Source: CAYQJS01 sp964417895 (GTDB taxonomy: Bacteria > Chloroflexota > UBA6077 > SHYK01). From it: a stretch of DNA of 64,000 nucleotides. The DNA lies in assembly GCA_964417895.1 (NCBI GenBank), contig CAYQJS010000005.1, positions 95,862-159,861 of the forward strand, written 5' to 3'. Below are positions 9,303 through 17,898 of this stretch, piece after piece. The notes below the pieces were generated by a model. It made no database searches. It was not told the DNA's origin and worked only from the letters and a program-made list of their open reading frames with translations. The translations under genes and the position numbers were made by a program. Positions within the stretch are counted from its first letter, which is position 1; each line of letters begins with the position of its first letter.

Positions 9303-9418
9303 TCACCCTCTCCCGCGAGGGGGAGGGTGTTTCGCGCTTGTTCCCTCCCCCCTGGCAGGGGAGGGAGTTTCGCGCTGTTCCCTCCCCCCTGGCGGGGGAG
9401 GGTTAGGGAGAGGGGGAG
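9303..9418. repeat. palindromic C/G-rich repeat array, family R1
   Basis: Three tandem hairpin units of the type CCCTCCCCCC-TGGC-GGGGGAGGG, separated by the spacer TTTCGCGCT. It is the reverse complement of the shorter array at 1945-2015 and shares the flank CCCTCTCCCTAACC. It fills the gap between the binding protein and the next gene, and nothing else is recognisable in 9236-9505. Confidence 0.8.
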
Positions 9419-9505
9419 GCTCACGACCTTCTGCGATCTTGCACTAGCCTAGACGGAGGCCCAACGGGGTAGTAAGCTACGCACACAGAAAGGGAGGGGC
9501 GAGTC

Positions 9506-10672
9506 ATGGTTAGACCGTATCAGTACATCTCGGGCGATGGACACATGGAGATCAGCCCCGAACAGTGGAGGGACTGGGTCGATCCGAAATATCGGGATCG
9601 CGCTCCGCGCGGTGTGCGGATGCCCGACGGGGCCACTGCCGTCCTGGTGGAGAACAGCCCGCTGAGGTTCCGCGAGCAGCACAACCCCGGCGTGGCCCCG
9701 GAAGACTGGTCGCTGGAGACGCACGTAAACGTCGATGAGATGCCGGGCGGCGGCCCGCCTGAGCAGCGGGTCCATGAGCTGGACCTCGATGGAATGGATG
9801 CCGAGATCCTGTTCCCAACGACCGCGTGTGGCGCCTGGGACAACATCGCGGACGACAACGCGTACCTGGCCATGTGGTACGGATACAACGAGTGGCTCGC
9901 GAAGCGGTACTGTGCAGTCGCACCCGATCGACTTCTCGGCCTCGGAGTGATGCCGGTACGAGGAATCGACGCGTCTGTCGCCGAGCTGGAGCACTGCGCC
10001 AAGCTGGAGCTGAACGGGGTCGTCCTACGAGCTTTCCCAAGCGGCAAGAACAGGCTGACGTCCGAGGACGACCGGTTCTGGGCCGCGGCGATCGACTTGA
10101 ACATGCCGGTCACCGTGCATAGCGCGTTCGACGTCGCACGTGGTGAGTATCTGGGACGCCGGATCTGCACCTACGCCTCGAAGGCCGGGCCGATCGCCTC
10201 TTGCCTGGCCATCTATGGGGTGTTCGATCGGTTCCCCAAGCTCCAGGTGTACTTCGCGGAGAACATGATCGCTTGGGTCCCCGGTTGGCTCGAGACCATG
10301 GACGTCATGTACAAGAAGTTCCACTACCAGTACGAGAAGCTCGAGGGCATGAAGCCTCTCGACCGTCTCCCCAGCGAGATTATCCGGGAACACTGCCATT
10401 GGGGATTCATGGACGACCAGTTTGGCCTTGAGCTCATGGCCCAGTTCGGCCATATCAGTGTAGACAAGGCCATCTGGGGGCACGATTTCCCGCACAAGCC
10501 CACGGACTGGCCCCATTCCAGGGAGCAGATCGAGCGCATCTTCGCCGGGGTGCCGGAAGATCAGAAGTACCAGATGACGTGTGGGAACGTGATCAACTAC
10601 TTCCACCTCGAGGACGCGGTTGACATCCCGGAAGAAAAGGCTCTAGCCGGCGTCGCGCCGGCGGGAGCGTAG
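9506..10672 (+). CDS. amidohydrolase-2 family (ACMSD/LigW-like) metal hydrolase or decarboxylase
   Basis: A 388-residue TIM-barrel protein of the amidohydrolase-related group that includes ACMSD, 5-carboxyvanillate decarboxylase and gamma-resorcylate decarboxylase. The metal motif D11-G-H13 is near the N-terminus, a strand His is in VTVHSAFD, and the C-terminal Asp is in GHDFPHKPTDWPHS. These ligands look intact, so it should be active. It lies between two binding-protein genes in a plus-strand block with a Rieske oxygenase and a VOC dioxygenase, fitting breakdown of a ring-derived acid. The exact reaction, decarboxylation or hydrolysis, cannot be decided. Confidence 0.9.
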   Translation: MVRPYQYISGDGHMEISPEQWRDWVDPKYRDRAPRGVRMPDGATAVLVENSPLRFREQHNPGVAPEDWSLETHVNVDEMPGGGPPEQRVHELDLDGMDAEILFPTTACGAWDNIADDNAYLAMWYGYNEWLAKRYCAVAPDRLLGLGVMPVRGIDASVAELEHCAKLELNGVVLRAFPSGKNRLTSEDDRFWAAAIDLNMPVTVHSAFDVARGEYLGRRICTYASKAGPIASCLAIYGVFDRFPKLQVYFAENMIAWVPGWLETMDVMYKKFHYQYEKLEGMKPLDRLPSEIIREHCHWGFMDDQFGLELMAQFGHISVDKAIWGHDFPHKPTDWPHSREQIERIFAGVPEDQKYQMTCGNVINYFHLEDAVDIPEEKALAGVAPAGA

Positions 10673-10761
10673 CTGAAGGCGATAGCCCCACCCGAATGGC
10701 CCAGGGTGCTTGAGCCCCAGGGCAATCGGAGGGAAAACCTGCCAGTAAAGGGGGATCTCGG

Positions 10762-12471
10762 ATGAGCATTCGGCGACTGTCTTTTCTAGCCGCCCTCGCA
10801 ATGCTCCTCACCGCTGCATGTGCGCCGAGCGTTGCCCAGGGCCCACGTCAGGACGGGGCCCCCAGTGTCGGATCGGAGTCGAAGCTCCTCCGCATGGGGG
10901 TCACCTTCGACGACGAGCCGAGAGAATTCGGCATCGCCTTCGGCTCCATCGGCGCGGGCGGTACCGAGACCAGGTACCTCCTGAATGCCCCTTTCACCAT
11001 CTACGACGACAAGGGGGTCCAGCACCCCCGGGTAGCTGAGCGCATCCCCACCATCGAGAACGGCGACTGGACGGTCACGCCCGATGGTCGCATGGAGACG
11101 ACCTGGAAGTTACGCCCCGACGTTCGGTGGCACGATGGCAGCCCGTTCACTGCCGAAGACTTCATCTTCGGCTTCCGGATCGCCACGGACCCCGAGTGGG
11201 CGCTGGGCACGCGGGTCCTGCGCTCGGTCGACGAGATCACCGCGCCCGATCCCCACACGCTCGTCCTGCGGTGGAAGAACATCGAGATCGCCGCCAGCCA
11301 GATGGGCCTCAACGTCGTGCCGCCCCTCGCGCGGCATCTCCTGGCCGAGCCGTACGCCAATCTCAGCAAAGAGGCCTTCGCGGCGCACCCCTACTGGTCG
11401 GACCGGTTCATCGGGATCGGTCCATACCGAATGCAACAGTGGCTGCGCGGCACCTCCATGGACCTCGTCGCCAACGACGACTACTTCCTCGGCCGGCCCA
11501 AGATCGATCGCATTCTCTTTCAGTACTTCGGCGACACGCGGGGTCTGATGGTGGCGAACATGGCGGGTGAGGTCGACGTGATTCCCGTCGGCTACCTGAA
11601 GGCGGAAGAGGCCTTCGTGCTCAAGACGCAGTGGGAGCCGACGGGCGCTGGGAGCCTCATCCTGAGCATGGTCAAGCTCCGCAATGGCTGGTGGCAGATG
11701 CGCGATCCCGGCGCGCCCTGGGTTCAGGACCCACGCATAAGGCAGGCTATGGTGCGCCTGCTCGACCGTCAGAACCTGGTGGACACCCTCCACAATGGGC
11801 TTTCCGCCGTCGACGACATCTTCCTCCCGAAGGAGCACCCCGCCTATCAGCTCGCCCGGCAGCGGGGTCTTCCCGATCTGTCTTACGACCCCAGCCAGGC
11901 CCACCGGTTACTCTCAGAAGCCGGTCTGACCAGGGGGCCCGATGGTCTGTACCGGACACCGACCGGCGCGCCCCTTACCTTTGAGGCGTCGACGTCGGGG
12001 GACATCAACACGAACGTTCAGGAGATGGTGGCCATCGCCAACGCCTGGCAGACGGCCGGCCTGCAACCAAACCAGATCATCATCACGACCAGTATGAACG
12101 CGAGGGAGGTCGAGGCCAAGACCCGGGGCCTCCGCCTCACGAGCGAGGCGCTCGACTACGTCGGCTTCGATGGTAGCCTCACATCCGAGATCTCAACCGA
12201 AGCAACCAGGTGGCGGGGACGCAACAGCGGCGGCTATAGCAACCCGGCCTTCGATCAAATGCACAATCGGATGGTCAACACGATCGATCTCCCGCAGCAG
12301 CACTCTATTGCCGCCGATCTGGTCAAGTTCCAGCTCGACAATATGCTCTACCTGCCGCTGGTCTACAGTCCCAGTATCTCGGCGAACCGCAAGGAGGTGC
12401 GCGGCCTCACATCCATACTGCCCTACCAGCGGATGAATGCCTGGAACGTGCACCTGTGGGAGATCGGCTAG
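10762..12471 (+). CDS. family-5 ABC substrate-binding lipoprotein (2 of 5)
   Basis: A 569-residue SBP_bac_5 protein. The signal peptide ends LLTAAC with the lipid-anchored Cys of CAPSV. Conserved segments are TTWKLRPDVRWHDGSPFTAEDFIFGF and FIGIGPYRMQQW. The start is supported by AGGGGG eight bases upstream. It follows the amidohydrolase by 89 bp on the same strand and is separated from the Rieske gene by a dispersed repeat. As with the other four binding proteins, no permease or ATPase gene is adjacent. Confidence 0.93.
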   Translation: MSIRRLSFLAALAMLLTAACAPSVAQGPRQDGAPSVGSESKLLRMGVTFDDEPREFGIAFGSIGAGGTETRYLLNAPFTIYDDKGVQHPRVAERIPTIENGDWTVTPDGRMETTWKLRPDVRWHDGSPFTAEDFIFGFRIATDPEWALGTRVLRSVDEITAPDPHTLVLRWKNIEIAASQMGLNVVPPLARHLLAEPYANLSKEAFAAHPYWSDRFIGIGPYRMQQWLRGTSMDLVANDDYFLGRPKIDRILFQYFGDTRGLMVANMAGEVDVIPVGYLKAEEAFVLKTQWEPTGAGSLILSMVKLRNGWWQMRDPGAPWVQDPRIRQAMVRLLDRQNLVDTLHNGLSAVDDIFLPKEHPAYQLARQRGLPDLSYDPSQAHRLLSEAGLTRGPDGLYRTPTGAPLTFEASTSGDINTNVQEMVAIANAWQTAGLQPNQIIITTSMNAREVEAKTRGLRLTSEALDYVGFDGSLTSEISTEATRWRGRNSGGYSNPAFDQMHNRMVNTIDLPQQHSIAADLVKFQLDNMLYLPLVYSPSISANRKEVRGLTSILPYQRMNAWNVHLWEIG

Positions 12472-12479
12472 TCCCGCAG

Positions 12480-12636
12480 TTCCTGTGGACGTAGCCTTTT
12501 CGTCCGGTAGGGGAGGGGCTTGTCCCCTCCCGCCTCGCGCCTGCGTAGAGAGCCCCACGGCGGGGGACAAGCCCCCGCCCTACCGAACGACGGAACCGAC
12601 GCAATGGCGATATCCATGAGAAGTGACCCCACTAGC
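12480..12636. repeat. dispersed imperfect-palindrome repeat, family R3, copy 1
   Basis: About 157 bp containing GTCCGGTAGGGGAGGGG near one end and GCCCTACCGAACGACGGAACC near the other, so the ends can pair. Its reverse complement recurs at 53135-53288 with long near-identical stretches, including GCAATGGCGAT and AGAAGTGACCCCACTAGC. It occupies most of the gap between the binding protein and the Rieske gene. No ORF inside either copy is credible. Confidence 0.85.
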
Positions 12637-12662
12637 TAGGCGCTGATAGAAAGGAGTGAGCG

Positions 12663-13880
12663 ATGCTGACTGCGGAACAGAACGATCGTCTGACACGGGT
12701 CGGGCCCGGCACGCCGATGGGTGAAATGCTGCGCCGCTACTGGCATCCCATCGCCGCCGCTGGCGAGCTCGACGATGAGCCGGTGAAGCAGGTGACCATC
12801 CTCGGGGAGACGCTCGTGCTGTATCGCGACCGGCAGGGCCGCATCGGCCTCATCGGCGAGCGCTGTCCCCATCAGGGAGTCGCTATGGTCTGCGGCGTAC
12901 CGGAGCAGGAAGGCCTCCGCTGTGCATATCACGGGTGGATGTTCGACCACACCGGCGCATGCGTGGACCTGGGCGAGGATGCGCTGACGCCCGACGTCAC
13001 ATTCCAGGACCGTGTCCGGATACCGGCCTACCGGGTGGAGGAGTTGGGGGGCTTGATCTTCGCCTATCTTGGCCCGGAGCCGGCGCCGCTGCTGCCCTGC
13101 TGGGAGCCGTTCGTAACGCCGGGGGTGTGGCGGTCCATCGCTGCGTTCGTTGCACCCTGCAACTGGCTGCAGTGCATGGAGAACCAGGTGGGCGATAGGC
13201 ACACGGAATGGCTGCATGCGCACTTCCGCCAGTACGCGCAGGTACGCCTGGGAAACGCCCAGGAGCTGCCAACGCTTTCGAACTACGTGGGTCAGAGCGC
13301 CGCGGCGGACTTCTGCGAGTACGAGCGGTTCGAATTCGGCCTGCGCAAGCGGCGGGTCCATCGGGACGACGTTGGCGAAGAGGGCGTCCCCATCGTCATA
13401 CCGAACCTCGAAGTCCACGACCAGATCCAGTACTACGTGCCGATCGACGATACCCACACGTGGTCGCTCACCTACCGCAGGCATCGCGTTCCTGAAGGCA
13501 CTCCAGAGCAGCGGCGGGTGCCGATCTACGAGCTGCCGTTGCCTGGCGTCGACGAGCGCGGACATCCGACGTGGCCGTTGCTCGAGACCAGCCAGGGGCA
13601 GGACCGGTACGTGCTGTATGCGCGCGGCGTCATCGCGGATCGGACCAGGGAGAACCTGGGCACCGGTAGCAAGGGAATCGTCATGTTCCGCGAGCTGCTG
13701 GAGGAGAACATCCAGCGGGTCGAGCGGGGCGAGGACCCGATGGGCACGATTCGCGACCCAGCGGTCAACGAGCGGCTCAAGCTCAGCGCCGATAGAGACG
13801 GCGACGGCCGGCGGCTGTCGCGCCCGGACCCGTTCGATCCCGTCCAGGCTGAGCTGCGCGCCCTGGTAGGCGCCAGGTAA
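12663..13880 (+). CDS. Rieske non-heme iron oxygenase with shifted bridging Asp
   Basis: A 405-residue oxygenase alpha subunit. Rieske ligands are Cys68-x-His70 and Cys87-x2-His90. The catalytic iron histidines are His180 and His185 in RHTEWLH. The Asp that normally sits three residues before the first iron His is Gly177 here, with Asp178 one place later; that residue usually relays electrons from the Rieske cluster. The start has AAGGAG at good spacing. A VOC dioxygenase follows after 11 bp, so the two form an operon. Like its two paralogues it opens with GPGTPMGEMLRRYWHP. Confidence 0.92.
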   Translation: MLTAEQNDRLTRVGPGTPMGEMLRRYWHPIAAAGELDDEPVKQVTILGETLVLYRDRQGRIGLIGERCPHQGVAMVCGVPEQEGLRCAYHGWMFDHTGACVDLGEDALTPDVTFQDRVRIPAYRVEELGGLIFAYLGPEPAPLLPCWEPFVTPGVWRSIAAFVAPCNWLQCMENQVGDRHTEWLHAHFRQYAQVRLGNAQELPTLSNYVGQSAAADFCEYERFEFGLRKRRVHRDDVGEEGVPIVIPNLEVHDQIQYYVPIDDTHTWSLTYRRHRVPEGTPEQRRVPIYELPLPGVDERGHPTWPLLETSQGQDRYVLYARGVIADRTRENLGTGSKGIVMFRELLEENIQRVERGEDPMGTIRDPAVNERLKLSADRDGDGRRLSRPDPFDPVQAELRALVGAR

Positions 13881-13891
13881 AGGAGACGAAA

Positions 13892-14827
13892 GTGCCAAGG
13901 CTGAACCATCTCTCGATCATCTGCGAGGACCCGGAGAACCTGCGCCAGTTCTATGCCCGCTGGTTTGGTTTCGAGGAGCTAGCCAGGGGCGCGGGCGGAT
14001 CGATCTATCTGACCGACGGCTACTTCAGCATGGCGCTGCTGTCGCAAGGATCGGAGCCGGCAGAGGGAAGCCGACAGCTTGGGCTGAACCACGTGGGATT
14101 TCAGATCCAGAGCATCGACGACGTCGAGAAGCGCCTCCGCGAGTTCGACGCCAGCGCGCGCATGGAGGAGCTGCCCAAGGGCGGCTACGCGGAGTATCGG
14201 GTGCGCGACCCCGAAGGCCTCACCATCGATCTTTCCGAGGAGGGCTGGGGCGCGCGGGGCGAAAGGACGATCCCGGGGATCCGCCACGTCGCCACCTGCA
14301 ACCCCACGGACCCGTGGCGGTCCTTCGACTTCTACAGCAAGGTGTTCGGGATGAAGGACGCCCGGCTGACGGACGAGGAGCGGGGCGTCCACGTGGGCAT
14401 GTGGCAGCGCGGAGCCGACACCAAAGTGGTCGAAGGCTCCGACGCGTCGGGGCCGGTGACGCGCCTCAAGTGGGACCCCGCTACGAAGTCGATCGTGGAA
14501 GTCATCGAGATGCAGGAGGCCCGCCCCGTCGTCGATGGGACGCCGGTGGGCGTTCCCTTCGCGTGCGACGGCTTCATCAACATGGCGCTGCTGCGGACAA
14601 GCGATTGGATCCGACCGAACTTGAACCATTTCGGCATGCTCGTGCGCGATTCGATTGGATTGCTCCACCGGATCAGCGAGGTCCATCCCATGCGCCTGGA
14701 CCAGCGGCCCCAGGACCGTCCCTTCGCCGAGTACCGCGTCTGGGACCCTGAGGGGAACGCGATCGATCTCAGCGAAAAGAAGGGCTTCAAGGTCGACGTC
14801 GGCAAGATCGAGCGCGTCGAGGACTGA
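13892..14827 (+). CDS. two-domain VOC extradiol dioxygenase-like protein
   Basis: A 311-residue protein with a GTG start preceded by AAAGGAG. It contains two vicinal-oxygen-chelate halves, starting near LNHLSIICEDPENLRQFY and GIRHVATCNPTDPWRSFDFYSKVFG. Both C-terminal strands end with DPEG-x-x-IDLSE, which supplies a Glu ligand. Length and two-half layout fit type I extradiol dioxygenases, which open catecholic rings with Fe(II), although lyase or isomerase activity is possible. Tight coupling with the Rieske oxygenase just upstream (11 bp) suggests hydroxylation followed by ring cleavage. Confidence 0.85.
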   Translation: MPRLNHLSIICEDPENLRQFYARWFGFEELARGAGGSIYLTDGYFSMALLSQGSEPAEGSRQLGLNHVGFQIQSIDDVEKRLREFDASARMEELPKGGYAEYRVRDPEGLTIDLSEEGWGARGERTIPGIRHVATCNPTDPWRSFDFYSKVFGMKDARLTDEERGVHVGMWQRGADTKVVEGSDASGPVTRLKWDPATKSIVEVIEMQEARPVVDGTPVGVPFACDGFINMALLRTSDWIRPNLNHFGMLVRDSIGLLHRISEVHPMRLDQRPQDRPFAEYRVWDPEGNAIDLSEKKGFKVDVGKIERVED

Positions 14828-14938
14828 GGCCGCGCGCGGCACGGTGCCTCGGCGGGGAGTCGGTCGTCGTCGACGAGCACGCTGGGGGATTTCCAAACGC
14901 CCGCGGGTAGCTGCGTTGTTGGTTGGATGAAAGAGCCA

Positions 14939-15397
14939 CTAACCGGCACCAGCGAGAACACGTTCTTCGACTGGAGGACCCTCTTCTACCTGGGCTGATA
15001 TTGATGCTTGCAGAGCATCCAGGATTCTCTGGGCCCGCTCCACGGTGATTCCGTGATACTCATTGCGCTCGTCCCTTGAGACGACCGATTCACTGACTCC
15101 AAGGCGCTCGGCAAGCTCGCGCTGCGTCAGGCCCTCGGCGATGCGAAGCGCGATGAGCAACTGGCCCAATTGGGTAAGGCGACGGATGACCGGGAAGTTG
15201 CGGCGCCGAACGTTCTCGTACCACTCGATCTCCTCGGCCAGTTGTGCCTGGAAGGACAAGAGCGGTTCCATCCCACGCTCCACCTCCTCGGGCGCAAACC
15301 CACCTCGGACAAAGGCTTCGCGCTGTCGGTGCGCGACGTCGCGATCCTGCTGCAGGCGACGGAGCGCCTCCTGATACTCTGCTTCGTTGCGAATCAT
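14939..15397 (-). CDS. XRE-family antitoxin-like DNA-binding protein
   Basis: A 152-residue protein. Residues 1-75 form an acidic, helical, coiled-coil-prone segment, and residues about 76-135 are a Cro/CI helix-turn-helix (IAEGLTQRELAERLGVSESVVSRDE). It begins 12 bp after the nucleotidyltransferase-like gene on the same strand and is probably co-transcribed from the promoter at 15989-16017. The pairing of a small enzyme with a following XRE protein is typical of toxin-antitoxin modules, in which this protein would neutralise the toxin and repress the promoter. Confidence 0.8.
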   Translation of the reverse strand: MIRNEAEYQEALRRLQQDRDVAHRQREAFVRGGFAPEEVERGMEPLLSFQAQLAEEIEWYENVRRRNFPVIRRLTQLGQLLIALRIAEGLTQRELAERLGVSESVVSRDERNEYHGITVERAQRILDALQASISAQVEEGPPVEERVLAGAG

Positions 15398-15409
15398 CGC
15401 TTCCTCCCC

Positions 15410-15964
15410 TCATCTGGAGATGCGCACGATACCCTTGGGCAGGTCATTCCGCCGCGAAAGCCGAAAGGCCGACGGGAACTCCAGGTCGTTGCCGTAGCGG
15501 TCTCTAATCCCGCACGGAACCCCTGGAAGATGCGGGTAGAGTTCCACGCGATACTGGTGCCACATCGGCAGCTGGCGTTTGGGTGAGTTGGGGTCGGGTC
15601 GGCGGTTTGACGGGCTCCACGTCCAGACCTTGTGTGGGTCCAACGCGTTGAGATCGCTCTGAAGCCGCCCGGACAAAAGGTAGCGCGCGTCACACTCGAA
15701 GTAGCCATCGATGTCATTTGGATGATCCTTGTCCTCGACAAACGAGCCGTCGACGAAGATCTGATCTACACCAACTTGCCAGAGCTGCTTCACGAGCACT
15801 TCGAGGGACGCGACAAGGCGGGCGCGCCAGGCGCTATCCCACGACGGCGACGTGACGCCGTCTCCGGTTACCAGATAGCTGGCCCGCAGCCCGTGCAGCG
15901 TCAAGACATAGTCCCCTTGGGGCAGAAGTCCGTTCGCGTTAAAAGGCCGGAGCGGGCCTATCAC
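15410..15964 (-). CDS. nucleotidyltransferase-like protein (DUF6932 type), putative toxin
   Basis: A 184-residue protein with the opening FNANGLLPQGDYVLT and the core VDGSFVEDKDHPNDIDGYF. Gly73-Ser74 and Asp84-x-Asp86 match the GS...DxD signature of the polymerase-beta nucleotidyltransferase fold, as in MNT/AbiEii-type proteins. I recognise it as close to the DUF6932 group. It has a GTG start with a weak ribosome-binding site. It is followed 12 bp later by an XRE protein, which makes a two-gene toxin-antitoxin or defence module likely. Activity is not established. Confidence 0.65.
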   Translation of the reverse strand: MIGPLRPFNANGLLPQGDYVLTLHGLRASYLVTGDGVTSPSWDSAWRARLVASLEVLVKQLWQVGVDQIFVDGSFVEDKDHPNDIDGYFECDARYLLSGRLQSDLNALDPHKVWTWSPSNRRPDPNSPKRQLPMWHQYRVELYPHLPGVPCGIRDRYGNDLEFPSAFRLSRRNDLPKGIVRISR

Positions 15965-15988
15965 GCCGCCAGCTTCTCTGTGATGCTA

Positions 15989-16017
15989 AGCTTATCGGAA
16001 TTGTTAAGTTCCGTCAA
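15989..16017 (-). promoter_or_regulatory. promoter with embedded inverted repeat of the nucleotidyltransferase/XRE pair
   Basis: Reading the minus strand: TTGACG (16017-16012), a 17-bp spacer, then TAAGCT (15994-15989). An inverted repeat CGGAA-N8-TTCCG (15996-16013) lies across the spacer and -35 box, where the XRE protein could bind and block transcription. Autoregulation is inferred. Confidence 0.6.
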
Positions 16018-16069
16018 CGCCTACCCCTCCGCCACGCCCACGCCGGGTCAGGGCCAAGGCTAACAGCTG

Positions 16070-16195
16070 CCGGACCGCGGGGCCGATCGCGCGGGTGATG
16101 TTCATCGCGGCGGTGGCGAGGGCGTTCGCCTGCACGACGGTGGAGGTTTGGCACCGGGTTGGGCGTAATCGTGCGACGCGTGGTGTTGCTCCTAG
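16070..16195 (-). pseudogene. fragment duplicated from an MFS transporter gene
   Basis: About 126 bp nearly matches 18731-18855 inside the MFS gene at 17999-19252. Both encode the minus-strand peptide QANALA-x-A-SMNITRAIGPAV with small changes. The fragment has no start, no membrane core and flanking frames that do not match the transporter. It is the remnant of a partial duplication or an old second copy. The rest of 16196-16410 shows nothing recognisable. Confidence 0.8.
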
Positions 16196-16410
16196 GATGA
16201 CCAGCGCAGGCATTCACGATGAGAACAAGCGGCTAGCCACGGTGACGGCGGCCGCACGAAACGTGAGGGTGAGAGATGGCAGATATCCCGGCCATCAGCC
16301 GCGCTACGCCGGGTCGCGTAAAGATAGGTGGTTCGAAGATCCACCGGCCCATGTCCTCGGGGCCATATCCTTGCCGCTGGGTGGAGCTCCTAGCGACCTG
16401 GGCGCACGCA

Positions 16411-17538
16411 TCAGTAAGCGCTAGCGCGAGACTGCGCGTTGCCGGCGAAACGGAAGCTGACCTTAAGGTCATTCATCCACGACGGGTCGATAATGCCGTC
16501 GTGCTGCAGGCGACCAACCACGATCCCTGGGTGGATGCCAATTCTGCGAGCGAACGCCTTGATGGCAGCCTTGGATTGCAGAGATGGAAGCTCGGTTGCA
16601 AGGTCGTCGGGGATCAGGATATTCCTTGCCCAAGCATTGGCCTCATCCTCGAGGGCGGAATGCACGAGCTGCCCGCCGGTGAGATCGTCGAGAAAGACGT
16701 CCTTTTTACCGTGGAGCAGGACATGAGCGGCCTCGTGAAAGAGGGTGAACCAGAAGCGGTCGTTGGGCTTGCCGTAGAGCGATATCTGGATCAATGGTCG
16801 GTGCGGGCTGAGCCACCGTGCCGCGCCGCTCACATGGGCACGGGGAATTGCTGGAACGAGCACGAAGGCCACCCCTGATTCCCGGCAGACGTTGCGCAAT
16901 CGTGGCTCGAAGTCCTCGGGCTGCCATGTGGTGAGCCCGCGGATTTCGGCCACCGCAGCTTCGAACCGCGCACGGTCGTAGCCGGGTCCGTCGAGCTTCT
17001 CAGCTTCAATCTCTCCCATGCGCAACCACGCTGAGATCGCGCCCACGTCGCTTTGCTCGGCCCGAGTACGACGGTAGGCTACCTCCATGGCTGCGTATCG
17101 CTGGGCCCACTCGGCCGGTGACGCCACGCTAAAGAATCGAAGCAACTCCTCGACGATCTCAAGCTTCGTCTTAGCGTCGATTCGGCGCTTCCGAATGGCA
17201 CCCGCTTGTATGAGTTCGCGCACTGGAAGCCGGTCGCACCAGCTGATCCAGTCGCCCAGGCGGCTATTGGCCGTGAGGCGGGCGTATTGCCCGCGGTATT
17301 GCGCCTCGCGCGTTAGCCAGAAGTGGGCCGGTCCACCAAGCACACGCTCGAGACGAAGGGCGGCGTCTTCGGTCAGCGCAGCCTTCCCATTGACGAGTTG
17401 GCTCACGTGCTTGGTCGAATACCCGAGACGCTCTGCCAGCTCAGCCTGTGTCCAGCCACGTCCCTCGACGAGATCGGAAATCGTGTCTCCGGGTGGGGAG
17501 GCCCAGTCCGGGTTGAATGAGGGGACTTTGCTAGTCAT
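16411..17538 (-). CDS. higA: HigA-type XRE antitoxin fused to ImmA/IrrE-like metallopeptidase
   Basis: A 375-residue two-domain protein. The N-terminal helix-turn-helix (about residues 18-66, GWTQAELAERLGYSTKHVSQLVNG) is of the HigA type. The C-terminal half is an M78/ImmA-like zinc peptidase with HEAAH at 268-272 in FTLFHEAAHVLLHGKK. Such long HigA proteins accompany HigB toxins or act as stress- or phage-sensing regulators. The start at 17538 (MTSK) is favoured over 17550 because it overlaps the higB stop codons, the usual translational coupling. The peptidase motif looks intact. Confidence 0.88.
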   Translation of the reverse strand: MTSKVPSFNPDWASPPGDTISDLVEGRGWTQAELAERLGYSTKHVSQLVNGKAALTEDAALRLERVLGGPAHFWLTREAQYRGQYARLTANSRLGDWISWCDRLPVRELIQAGAIRKRRIDAKTKLEIVEELLRFFSVASPAEWAQRYAAMEVAYRRTRAEQSDVGAISAWLRMGEIEAEKLDGPGYDRARFEAAVAEIRGLTTWQPEDFEPRLRNVCRESGVAFVLVPAIPRAHVSGAARWLSPHRPLIQISLYGKPNDRFWFTLFHEAAHVLLHGKKDVFLDDLTGGQLVHSALEDEANAWARNILIPDDLATELPSLQSKAAIKAFARRIGIHPGIVVGRLQHDGIIDPSWMNDLKVSFRFAGNAQSRASAY

Positions 17539-17858
17539 GGTAGTCTCCAATGAATACGATGCGAACCCGCGTCACTAGGGACCAGTCGATGCCGACGCCT
17601 CCTTACGGGGAATGGCTCATGATCGGGCTCGAACACGAGTCGCCTCCCTCCGTCCAGGTCCAAGGCGAACTGCCCGGTGCGGGATCCCATGAGCGGGTGT
17701 GGATGGCCAGCTACAAGGTCGGCCACCCGTGCGGCGGCCGACATGTCGGCGAGCCGGGATCGCAGCCTCCGCGCTGCGTTCTTCCCTAACCGTCGTTCCG
17801 CTATGGCCTGGCGTTCGCAGAGGTCGCGAAGGTTGTCGTCCCCGAAGTCGATGTCCAT
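17531..17858 (-). pseudogene. higB: HigB-family toxin with a frameshift near the C-terminus
   Basis: The zero frame (MDIDFGDDNLRDLCER onward) matches HigB/RelE-type mRNA-cleaving toxins for about 85 residues, up to LVFEPDHEPFPV. It then continues with an unrelated tail and stops at 17535. The expected conserved tail, GIDWSLVTRVRIVFIGDYHD, is intact in the +1 frame and ends at a TAG at 17531-17533 that overlaps the higA start. The shift point is around 17598-17606, where the minus strand reads GTAAGGAGGCG. It is either a one-base insertion that inactivates the toxin, an assembly error, or a shift site. Confidence 0.8.
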
Positions 17859-17881
17859 TGATCACCGCATATACATTCTAC

Positions 17882-17898
17882 TTTACCAAATCGGTAAA
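17882..17898. promoter_or_regulatory. operator candidate of higBA
   Basis: TTTACC-N5-GGTAAA is a perfect inverted repeat 24-40 bp upstream of the higB start, in an AT-rich stretch unlike the surrounding DNA. HigA-type proteins repress their own promoters through such palindromes. The role is inferred from position. Confidence 0.5.

Noticed and set aside
9303..9418. CRISPR-like array at the tandem hairpins
   Set aside because: Units are only about 30 bp with near-identical short spacers (TTTCGCGCT), and there are no cas genes. It is a palindromic repeat array.
12636..13898. Minus-strand frame of about 420 codons opposite the second Rieske gene
   Set aside because: Antisense shadow of a well-supported oxygenase, with no ribosome-binding site or family match.
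16233..16472. Short minus-strand ORF upstream of the MFS fragment
   Set aside because: Overlaps the end of the HigA-ImmA gene, has no family resemblance and no ribosome-binding site.
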